32,012 bases of DNA, from positions 1 to 32,012 of the forward strand of contig PBZS01000094.1 in the NCBI GenBank assembly GCA_002730235.1. The letters are read 5' to 3'. The notes beneath the pieces were generated by a model. That model was not told where the DNA came from, made no database searches, and saw nothing but the letters and a program-made list of their open reading frames with translations. This stretch comes from Gammaproteobacteria bacterium. Lineage in GTDB: Bacteria; Pseudomonadota; Gammaproteobacteria; Pseudomonadales; Litorivicinaceae. The translations under genes were made by a program, and so were the position numbers. This document shows, in pieces, positions 25,382 to 32,012 of this stretch (position 1 is the stretch's first letter; every line of letters begins with the position of its first letter).

Positions 25382-25756
25382 ATGACTGTCAAATATACTC
25401 GCGAACACGAATGGATCCGTATCGAAGGTGATACGGCAACGGTCGGTGTCACTTTCTATGCCCAAGAACAACTCGGCGATGTCGTCTTTGTGGAATTACC
25501 TGACGCCGACACATCAGCTGATCAGGGCACTGAAGTCGCGGTAGTAGAGTCTGTAAAGGCAGCAAGTGACATCTACGCACCGGTCACCGGAACCATTGTC
25601 GAATCCAATGCAGAATTGTCGAACCGACCGGAACTGGTTAACGAGGATCCAGAGAACGATGGTTGGTTTTTCAAAATCAAAATAACCGATACATCAGAAC
25701 TCGAAGATCTGCTCGATGAAGCTGACTATCAAGCCTTTATTCAAGAAGAATTGTAA
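25382..25756 (+). CDS. gcvH: Glycine cleavage system H protein (lipoyl carrier)
   Basis: GcvH carries the aminomethyl intermediate on a lipoyl arm between the P, T and L proteins. The 124 residues are the usual size. The lipoyl lysine is Lys59 in EVAVVESVKAASDIYAPVTG. Other hallmarks are TREHEWIRIEGD and YAQEQLGDVVFVELPD at the N-terminus and NEDPENDGWFFKIKI. The ATG has AGAGGA upstream and lies 12 bases after gcvT. The lipoyl group may be made by LipA, encoded in the same run. Confidence 0.97.
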   Translation: MTVKYTREHEWIRIEGDTATVGVTFYAQEQLGDVVFVELPDADTSADQGTEVAVVESVKAASDIYAPVTGTIVESNAELSNRPELVNEDPENDGWFFKIKITDTSELEDLLDEADYQAFIQEEL

Positions 25757-25768
25757 GAGGTAAATTGC

Positions 25769-28600
25769 GTGAAGCAGGAAATGATATTTCGCGATCGTCA
25801 TATCGGCCTATCCGAAGATGAACGAGCCGTGATGCTCGAGACTTTGAGTCTAAAATCGATGAACGATTTGGCCACCAAAGTGGTCCCAGAGAATATTCGA
25901 AAAACAACACAGATGATAATTCCGGAGGCGGTATCCGAGGTAGATGCTCTTGCGCATCTAAAAGCAATTGCCATGAAAAACCAGGTGGTCCGCTCACTGA
26001 TCGGACAGGGCTATTACCACACGCTTACACCGGCGGTCATCCAACGCAATGTTCTCGAAAATCCCGGCTGGTATACAGCCTATACCCCATACCAGCCAGA
26101 AATTTCTCAGGGTCGACTCGAGGCTATTTTTAATTACCAAACGATGATTGTTGAACTCACCGGTATGGCTGTTGCTAATGCATCCCTGCTTGATGAGGGC
26201 ACAGCAGCTGCTGAAGCGATGACGCTTTGTGAACGGAGCTCTAAGTCGAAGTCGAAAAGGTTTTACGTCGCCAATAACGTCTTCAGCCAAACTCAAGCCG
26301 TTATAAGGACAAGGGCAAAACCTCTTGGATTTGAAATTATTGAGTTTGATCCACAAGACCCACCCATATTTACGGATGCCTTCGGCTTGATCACTCAATA
26401 CACAGGAAAAGATGGATCAATAACAAACATCAAACCATTAATCGAATCGGCGAAAACCCAAGGGATTCTTACAATCGTTGCCGCCGACATCTTAAGCCTC
26501 ACCATACTTGAAGCGCCCGGATATTTGGGTGCGGATATTTGTCTAGGCTCGACACAACGCTTTGGGGTACCGATGGGCAATGGGGGACCACATGCCGCCT
26601 TTTTTGCGGTCGCAGAAAAACTAAAAAGGCATATCCCCGGCCGTCTTGTCGGTCAGTCTATTGATTCCGAGGGCCGTCACGCGTTCCGATTGACACTGCA
26701 AACACGTGAGCAACATATCCGTCGCGAGAAGGCCACCAGCAATATCTGTACAGCACAGGTACTTCTCGCCAATATCGCAGGATTTTATGCGTGCTATCAC
26801 GGACCTGACGCCCTAGCAGCACAGGCTATAAGGGTTAACCAGCTCGCTTCACGATTCCATGCTGGAATCAAGGCCACTGGTCAAATGGTCAACCATACGT
26901 TCTTTGATACTGTCTCGATTCGAGTGGACAATGCGGACGACACTCTAGCCGCAGCGCTCGCGTTTGGATTCAATATTTATAAAGCGGACCAGACAACGGT
27001 CTCAGTATCATTCGATGAGGCATCGACCGAAGCAGAATTAAAAAAGCTGGCTCAGTTATTTAGTATCTCGCCCGGGGCTCCAAAATCCGATATCCCAACC
27101 TATGCCGTGAGATATTCGGAATTCATGAGCCAAGAAGCATTCAACACCTATCACTCTGAAACCGAAATGACGCGGTATTTACGTAAATTGGCAGACCGGG
27201 ATCTAGCCCTCGACCGGGCCATGATTCCGCTGGGGTCCTGCACTATGAAACTCAACGCAGCCTCAGAGATGACACCAGTTACTTGGCCTGAATTCGCCAA
27301 CATACATCCGTTCGCACCAGCCTCCCAACGCCTTGGTTACCAGGAAATGATAGAAAACCTAAATGATTGGCTTTCCGAAATAACAGACTATGACACTATC
27401 TCGCTACAGCCCAATTCAGGTGCGCAGGGGGAATACGCCGGACTTCTGGCCATCCAAGGCTATCATCAATCACGTGGTGAAAGTCATCGCAAGATTTGTC
27501 TTGTTCCCTCCTCCGCACACGGCACGAATCCAGCCTCGGCCCAGATGGTAGGTCTCGATGTTGTGGTGGTTGGTTGCGATCAACACGGCAATATTGACCT
27601 CGACGATTTGAGGTCGAAGGTGGAAATACACGGAACAAATGTGTCTTGCCTGATGATAACCTACCCATCAACACACGGCGTGTTCGAGACCGAGGTACAG
27701 GAAGTCTGTTCAGTGATACATGCTGTGGGTGGTCAAATATACTTGGATGGAGCCAACCTAAATGCACAAGTTGGACTCACGAGTCCAGGAATCGTCGGTT
27801 CTGATGTTTCTCACCTGAATCTTCATAAGACCTTCTGTATACCGCATGGAGGAGGTGGACCAGGAGTTGGGCCAATTGGCGTTGCTGAGCACTTAAGGCC
27901 ATTTATGCCCGGGCATCCGGAGTTAAAAGGTGATCACACGATCGGGCCAGTGTCGGCCGCACCATACGGTTCTGCATTGATTCTTCCGATTTCTTGGATG
28001 TATATCCGAATGATGGGGCCTGATGGCCTTACCGCAGCGACAGAAAACGCAATCTTATCGGCCAATTACATTGCCAAGCGGCTCTCACCACACTATCCAA
28101 TTCTCTACACTGATCCTTGCGGATTTGTTGCACACGAGTGCATTGTTGACACTCGGGTAGTCAAAGCGGCTGCGGGTATCACAGTTGATGATATTGCAAA
28201 ACGCCTAATCGATTATGGATTTCATGCACCAACGATGAGCTGGCCAGTCGCTGGAACATTGATGATCGAGCCAACAGAAAGCGAACCATTAAGCGAACTA
28301 GATCGGTTTTGTAATGCGATGATCTCAATCCGAAACGAAATCACAGTAATCGAAAACGGAGAGGGATCGGCTGAGGATTCTGTATTACGTCATGCCCCAT
28401 ATACTGTAGAAGCAGTAACGGCTCATAACTGGGATTATCGATTCTCACGACAGGAGGCTGCATTTCCCCTACCTTCATTGAGGAAGGATCGCTACTGGCC
28501 ACCAGTCGGTCGGATTGATAATGTATACGGTGACCGAAACCTAGTTTGCAGTTGCCCACCGCTTTCTGAGTACGCAGATACACCAACGGAAGCCGCATGA
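25769..28600 (+). CDS. gcvP: Glycine dehydrogenase (decarboxylating), P protein
   Basis: GcvP is the PLP enzyme that decarboxylates glycine and loads the aminomethyl group onto GcvH. The 943 residues show the single-chain form, with the catalytic half C-terminal. The PLP-binding lysine is Lys687 in [18 protein letters not shown]. Other family stretches are FRDRHIG at the start, [46 protein letters not shown] and [16 protein letters not shown] take the GTG at 25769, with AGAGG 8 bases upstream; an ATG at 25781 is in frame but has poor spacing. The stop overlaps the lipA start (ATGA). The L protein (dihydrolipoyl dehydrogenase) is not in the window; it is usually encoded elsewhere. Confidence 0.97.
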   Translation: MKQEMIFRDRHIGLSEDERAVMLETLSLKSMNDLATKVVPENIRKTTQMIIPEAVSEVDALAHLKAIAMKNQVVRSLIGQGYYHTLTPAVIQRNVLENPGWYTAYTPYQPEISQGRLEAIFNYQTMIVELTGMAVANASLLDEGTAAAEAMTLCERSSKSKSKRFYVANNVFSQTQAVIRTRAKPLGFEIIEFDPQDPPIFTDAFGLITQYTGKDGSITNIKPLIESAKTQGILTIVAADILSLTILEAPGYLGADICLGSTQRFGVPMGNGGPHAAFFAVAEKLKRHIPGRLVGQSIDSEGRHAFRLTLQTREQHIRREKATSNICTAQVLLANIAGFYACYHGPDALAAQAIRVNQLASRFHAGIKATGQMVNHTFFDTVSIRVDNADDTLAAALAFGFNIYKADQTTVSVSFDEASTEAELKKLAQLFSISPGAPKSDIPTYAVRYSEFMSQEAFNTYHSETEMTRYLRKLADRDLALDRAMIPLGSCTMKLNAASEMTPVTWPEFANIHPFAPASQRLGYQEMIENLNDWLSEITDYDTISLQPNSGAQGEYAGLLAIQGYHQSRGESHRKICLVPSSAHGTNPASAQMVGLDVVVVGCDQHGNIDLDDLRSKVEIHGTNVSCLMITYPSTHGVFETEVQEVCSVIHAVGGQIYLDGANLNAQVGLTSPGIVGSDVSHLNLHKTFCIPHGGGGPGVGPIGVAEHLRPFMPGHPELKGDHTIGPVSAAPYGSALILPISWMYIRMMGPDGLTAATENAILSANYIAKRLSPHYPILYTDPCGFVAHECIVDTRVVKAAAGITVDDIAKRLIDYGFHAPTMSWPVAGTLMIEPTESEPLSELDRFCNAMISIRNEITVIENGEGSAEDSVLRHAPYTVEAVTAHNWDYRFSRQEAAFPLPSLRKDRYWPPVGRIDNVYGDRNLVCSCPPLSEYADTPTEAA

Positions 28601-29619
28601 CAGAACACAACTCACGCTCAAAGAGCGGCGACAAAATTATCAATGCAGTCGGTGTAAAGGCCATTAAAAACGGTCAGAAACGCCGGTCAGATGAGAAGGC
28701 TCCGCGCGGTGATAAACCGAATTGGCTGCGCTTTGTAAGCCCTGGAGGACAAGGCTACCAAGACGTCAAAAAAATCGTCCGAACCCATAGCCTTTCCACC
28801 GTGTGTGAGGAAGCAATGTGCCCCAATATTGGTGAGTGCTGGAGTGCAGGAACCGCCACAATCATGCTAATGGGGTCAGTATGCACGCGAGCTTGTAAGT
28901 TCTGTGCGGTTGATACTGGCAACCCTAAAGGATGGATTGATTTACATGAACCACAGAATACAGCTGATTCTGTTGCTTTAATGGGGCTTAAATATGTGGT
29001 CCTGACCAGCGTGAATCGGGACGACCTTGATGACGGCGGAGCGAATCACTTCGCTGCCACCGTACGCGCAATCAAACAAAAAAGTCCCGACACCGCAGTC
29101 GAAGCATTAACGCCAGATTTTCAGGGAGTTATATCTGATGTTGAGACAATTATAGACTCGGGGCTTGAGGTATTCGCTCAGAACGTAGAGACAGTCAAAC
29201 GACTTACGCAACCTGTGAGAGATCCTCGTGCGAGTTATCAACAAACCCTTAATGTTTTATATCACGGAAAAAAATATAGACCCAAAGTGCTTACCAAAAC
29301 CAGTTTGATGCTAGGCCTTGGTGAAACTGAGGACGAAATTAGACAAGCCATGGACGATATGCGTGAGCATGAAGTGGATATCGTCACCTTTGGCCAGTAT
29401 TTAAGACCGACAGTTAATCATTTACCGATCGATCGGTACGTTACTCCCGAACAATTTGATCTCTATCGCAAATGGGGTCTTGAACGTGGATTTCTTGAGG
29501 TCATTTCAGGACCAATGGTCCGTTCGAGCTACCGTGCCGAACGTGCTCTTTTGAAAAATAACGCGGGTATTGCAAATGCCGCAATTGAACGAAACACCAT
29601 CCCCCTAAAGCGATTATGA
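28597..29619 (+). CDS. lipA: Lipoyl synthase
   Basis: LipA is a radical SAM enzyme that inserts two sulfurs into a protein-bound octanoyl group to give lipoate. The 340 residues include the auxiliary iron-sulfur cluster cysteines Cys70, Cys75 and Cys81 ([12 protein letters not shown]), the radical SAM set Cys96, Cys100 and Cys103 (CTRACKFC), and RSSYRA near residue 309, whose serine ligates the auxiliary cluster. The N-terminal 40 residues are basic and poorly conserved. It starts in the gcvP stop codon (ATGA), so it is in the gcv operon. GcvH needs the lipoyl group, which explains the link. LipB, the octanoyl transferase, is not seen. Confidence 0.97.
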   Translation: MTEHNSRSKSGDKIINAVGVKAIKNGQKRRSDEKAPRGDKPNWLRFVSPGGQGYQDVKKIVRTHSLSTVCEEAMCPNIGECWSAGTATIMLMGSVCTRACKFCAVDTGNPKGWIDLHEPQNTADSVALMGLKYVVLTSVNRDDLDDGGANHFAATVRAIKQKSPDTAVEALTPDFQGVISDVETIIDSGLEVFAQNVETVKRLTQPVRDPRASYQQTLNVLYHGKKYRPKVLTKTSLMLGLGETEDEIRQAMDDMREHEVDIVTFGQYLRPTVNHLPIDRYVTPEQFDLYRKWGLERGFLEVISGPMVRSSYRAERALLKNNAGIANAAIERNTIPLKRL

Positions 29620-30746
29620 GACTAACCGCTCTCACCCTAATTTTAATGACAACGGGACTGGCAGGATGTCAGAACCCAATCAGGGACCCCATCGATTCAG
29701 TCGTACAAGTAGTCACGGATCCTAGAAAAGAAATTCAAAAAGGACAACGTCAATATCCATTCGCTCTGGCACAATCGGGTGGCGACCTCGCTCAATTTCA
29801 AGTAACGACTGACTACTTAAATACTTTAATCCAACGCCTCGCGGTAACAGCTAACTCGCCTTTCCCATGGGAAATCCGCTTAGTCAACGATGGTTCCATC
29901 AATGCCTGGGCTCTCCCAGGAGGCAAGATGGGTGTTAACTACGGACTGATCAATACAGTCGAGACAGAGGCCGAACTGGTCTCTGTTTTGGGACATGAAA
30001 TGGCGCATAGTCTTGAGCTTCATGGCACAGGACGCGAGACATTTGGGGCTCTGGTCGGACTAGCCGCTAAGATTATTGAGATTGGGATAGAAGAACCAGC
30101 GGGCCAAGCCGGCTCTAATAAGCTAATAGACCTTGGCCAAAACATCTTAATGGGCCAATACAGTCAGTCCAACGAGCTTGAAGCGGATCGTGTGGGTGTT
30201 AACTTAATGGTTCGTGCCGGTTTTGATCCACGTGGGGCGATCGGCATGCAACAAAAACTGGCAAAACTCAGTGCCGGAGGAAACTCTGTCGCACAGAAAC
30301 TATTAGGAACCCATCCGATCAGCAGAGAACGTCTCAACGCAATCAAATTAGAAGTCTCGAAATACCCAAATAAAGGCCAAATAACAAGTCCTGAGTTTGA
30401 GCAAGTCAAAAATGAGATCAAGACACGCGAGACTGAACTGAAACTCGTTTCTGAGGCCCGCGGAGCGGGGACAGATCGAAATTTCTCGCTAGCACTGAAA
30501 TTGACCAAACGCGCACTTAAAAATCTTCCTGATGAACACAGTATTTGGCGACTTCACGCCGAATTACTTGTCGCGAGCAAACAAGCAAACAAAGCCATCC
30601 AGTCTGCTCTCAAAGCCCGCTCCCTAAACCCAACCGATCCGGTCAGCGAGTTACTGTTAAGTTATTGTTATTCCGCGGCCGGTGATAGAATTCAAGCCGA
30701 GAGGGCAAAAAAGCGAGCAAGGTCGCTGACTCTGCAATTAAAATGA
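29616..30746 (+). CDS. M48 family zinc metalloprotease, lipoprotein with TPR-like C-terminus
   Basis: A predicted envelope protease. The N-terminal 18 residues are a lipoprotein signal with the lipobox LAGC (Cys18). The zinc site HEMAH is at residues 127-131, with the third ligand probably the Glu in [10 protein letters not shown] (about residue 190). The C-terminal third reads as helical repeats ([40 protein letters not shown]), as in BepA-type M48 proteases involved in outer membrane protein quality control. The start overlaps lipA (ATGA), so it likely shares the gcv transcript although no metabolic link is evident. The exact substrate is unknown. Confidence 0.88.
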   Translation: MRLTALTLILMTTGLAGCQNPIRDPIDSVVQVVTDPRKEIQKGQRQYPFALAQSGGDLAQFQVTTDYLNTLIQRLAVTANSPFPWEIRLVNDGSINAWALPGGKMGVNYGLINTVETEAELVSVLGHEMAHSLELHGTGRETFGALVGLAAKIIEIGIEEPAGQAGSNKLIDLGQNILMGQYSQSNELEADRVGVNLMVRAGFDPRGAIGMQQKLAKLSAGGNSVAQKLLGTHPISRERLNAIKLEVSKYPNKGQITSPEFEQVKNEIKTRETELKLVSEARGAGTDRNFSLALKLTKRALKNLPDEHSIWRLHAELLVASKQANKAIQSALKARSLNPTDPVSELLLSYCYSAAGDRIQAERAKKRARSLTLQLK

Positions 30747-30774
30747 AGCTATCCTTCCTGCCTGAGATTGAAAT

Positions 30775-31071
30775 ATGCAAAAACTAATGATCCTATTTAA
30801 AGCCAAATCTCGTTGGCAGTTGTTAGTCATTTTCGTGGTATTTGCAGTAACAGGATCTGTAGCCGTAATTGTCGCGGGGCCGGTGTTGAATTTTTTTATG
30901 ATAAAGACAGAAAGCTTCTCCCCTTGGATCTTTTGGCCGCTCCGTATCCTTATCATTTTCCCAATTTATCAATTCTTACTGATCGTGATTGGCACGTTAG
31001 CTGGACAGTTTAGTTACTTTTGGGAGTTTGAAAAAAAATTCCTTCGTCGGTTTGGTATTCATTTGTCCTAG
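30775..31071 (+). CDS. Small membrane protein, probable DUF6787 family
   Basis: The 98-residue protein has two hydrophobic segments, WQLLVIFVVFAVTGSVAVIVAG and ILIIFPIYQFLLIVIGTLAG, framing the loop KTESFSPWIFWPLR. The pattern SRWQLL, FAVTGS, PWIFWPLRILIIFPIYQ and GQFSYFW recalls the DUF6787 family, named from memory. Function is unknown. It starts 28 bases after the M48 protease gene and probably ends the plus-strand run. Its TAG stop lies in the palindrome CTAG shared with the stop of the convergent gene. Confidence 0.7.
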   Translation: MQKLMILFKAKSRWQLLVIFVVFAVTGSVAVIVAGPVLNFFMIKTESFSPWIFWPLRILIIFPIYQFLLIVIGTLAGQFSYFWEFEKKFLRRFGIHLS

Positions 31072-31742
31072 ACAAGGCTAATCTCTAAGTCGGTTAATCC
31101 GTTGATTTTACCGACAAGGCGATCGCCGCGAGTAATCTGGCCGACTCCCGACGGAGTCCCCGTAAAAATTAGATCACCGGCTTTCAGCTCTTGGAGAGTT
31201 GATAGAAACGCTATCAATTCGGTCACGTTATATGCCATTTGTTTGATGTTGCCAGATTGTCGTATTTCGCTATTCACTTCGAGAGTAATTACGGCATCGC
31301 GCATCAACCCAATTTCCGGTTGGGGCGTAACAATACCCATAGCACCTGAGTCATCAAAATTCTTCGCAATTTCCCACGGACGGCCTTCTTCTTTAGCCTC
31401 CGTTTGACGGTCGCGACGCGTGAAATCAAGTCCCACTGCGTAACCGAAGATAACAGCCTCGGCATCTTCCAATCTAAGATTACGCCCACCTTTACCCAAG
31501 ACTACAACCAACTCCACTTCGTGATGCAGGTCATCAGTATGGGTCGGATAGCGAATACGTGGTTCGAAAGTCACCGCATCAAAACTTTTCTGGAAATGGA
31601 AAGGCGATTTACGATCAATCTCTCCACCCATTTCTTTCGCATGTTCTTCGTAGTTCTTAGCAATGCAAAATACACGATTAACGGTAAAGCGGCGACCATC
31701 CGTAGTTAAAAATTCTGGATGTAGTGGGGAATTCCAATTCAT
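31068..31742 (-). CDS. Fumarylacetoacetate hydrolase family protein (YcgM/FAHD1-like)
   Basis: The FAH family includes acylpyruvases, oxaloacetate decarboxylases and oxaloacetate tautomerases. The 224 residues of the chosen form match E. coli YcgM in length. Visible are CIAKNYEEHAKEMG near the start, the metal-binding HHEVEL (Glu75, Glu77), LDFTRRDRQ with the third acidic ligand, PWEIAKNFD, and the late KAGDLIFTGTPSGVG. The frame is open to an ATG at 31862, adding 40 residues that family members lack. A possible promoter (TTGGTA at 31782-31787, 17 bases, TATACG at 31759-31764, read on the minus strand) lies between the two starts and favours 31742, although neither start has a good ribosome site. 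Confidence 0.85.
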   Translation of the reverse strand: MNWNSPLHPEFLTTDGRRFTVNRVFCIAKNYEEHAKEMGGEIDRKSPFHFQKSFDAVTFEPRIRYPTHTDDLHHEVELVVVLGKGGRNLRLEDAEAVIFGYAVGLDFTRRDRQTEAKEEGRPWEIAKNFDDSGAMGIVTPQPEIGLMRDAVITLEVNSEIRQSGNIKQMAYNVTELIAFLSTLQELKAGDLIFTGTPSGVGQITRGDRLVGKINGLTDLEISLV

Positions 31743-31868
31743 AGAGATAACGAAACCTCGTATACTTTTTAGATGACCATTTACCAAACTATAAAAACCT
31801 TCGACAACTTTCCATGCAGTCATCGACAGTGGCAGCATGAGGGACATTGTAAGTTTATTCATGGCTAC

Positions 31869-32012
31869 TCACGTAGCTTTAAATTGACTTTTGGCTGTCA
31901 CGACCTCACGGAATCGGGTTTTAGTGTCGATTTTGGGAAGCTCACCGCGATTAAATCGTGGCTCTCTCATTGGTTCGATCACACCATGCTCATTAACGAG
32001 GATGATCCTGAA
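31869..32012 (-). CDS. C-terminal fragment of an unrecognised protein (runs out of window)
   Basis: One minus frame is open from the window edge to a TGA at 31869, giving the last 47 residues of a gene. The stretch begins FRIILVNEHGVIEPMREP and ends with a basic, hydrophilic tail (VVTAKSQFKAT). I do not recognise the family, and 47 residues are few. It is on the same strand as the FAH-family gene, with 126 bases between the stop and the preferred start of that gene. Confidence 0.5.
   Translation of the reverse strand, partial: FRIILVNEHGVIEPMREPRFNRGELPKIDTKTRFREVVTAKSQFKAT

Noticed and set aside
27396-27767. Antisense open frame of 123 codons in gcvP
   Set aside because: Low-complexity, basic translation opposite a highly conserved gcvP region; typical shadow frame.
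1-32012. Mobile elements, CRISPR arrays, tRNA or rRNA genes
   Set aside because: Looked for by eye: no transposase or integrase frames, no regularly spaced repeats, no tRNA-like cloverleaf or rRNA sequence.

Overview
This window looks like a piece of a marine gammaproteobacterial chromosome. The evidence is the block hda / DUF2066 / purM / purN / DUF3108, a gammaproteobacterial gene neighbourhood, together with a single-chain GcvP, a tandem glycine riboswitch and genes for breakdown of dimethylsulfoniopropionate (DMSP), an algal osmolyte. No species can be named from the sequence alone. Coding is dense: there is no gene-free stretch over 300 bases, many neighbours overlap by the 4-base start/stop form, and I see no mobile element, CRISPR array, tRNA or rRNA.

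Layout. Bases 1-2571 hold two divergent lactate oxidases: a D-lactate dehydrogenase cut by the window edge, and an FMN-dependent L-lactate dehydrogenase. Bases 2711-7956 hold recA, hda and a DUF2066 protein on the minus strand, then purM, purN and a DUF3108 protein on the plus strand. Bases 7972-11950 carry a GNAT-like acyltransferase, proS, a WrbA-type flavoprotein and a small DUF2069 membrane protein. Bases 11916-16501 are minus strand: a LysE-family exporter, a K+ channel with TrkA-type domains and its small membrane partner, malate dehydrogenase and a carboxylesterase. A lysophospholipid-type acyltransferase and glyA converge at about 17.4 kb.

The most interesting part is the continuous plus-strand run from 18852 to 31071: a divergent methylenetetrahydrofolate reductase, a DMSP demethylase (DmdA), a methylmercaptopropionate-CoA ligase-like protein (DmdB), a membrane DUF2182 protein and a Cys-rich DUF1326 protein. 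A promoter and tandem glycine riboswitch follow, then gcvT, gcvH, gcvP, lipA, a lipoprotein M48 protease and a small DUF6787-type membrane protein. glyA is divergent from the head of this run.

The genes fit one metabolic scheme. DmdA moves a methyl group from DMSP to tetrahydrofolate, the MetF-like protein could oxidise methyl-THF to methylene-THF, and GlyA and the glycine cleavage system exchange methylene-THF with serine and glycine. LipA supplies the lipoyl group that GcvH needs. The DUF2182/DUF1326 pair, translationally coupled to dmdB, has no known role in this pathway and is the main candidate for something undescribed. The window closes with a fumarylacetoacetate-hydrolase-family enzyme and the C-terminal end of an unrecognised gene, both minus strand.
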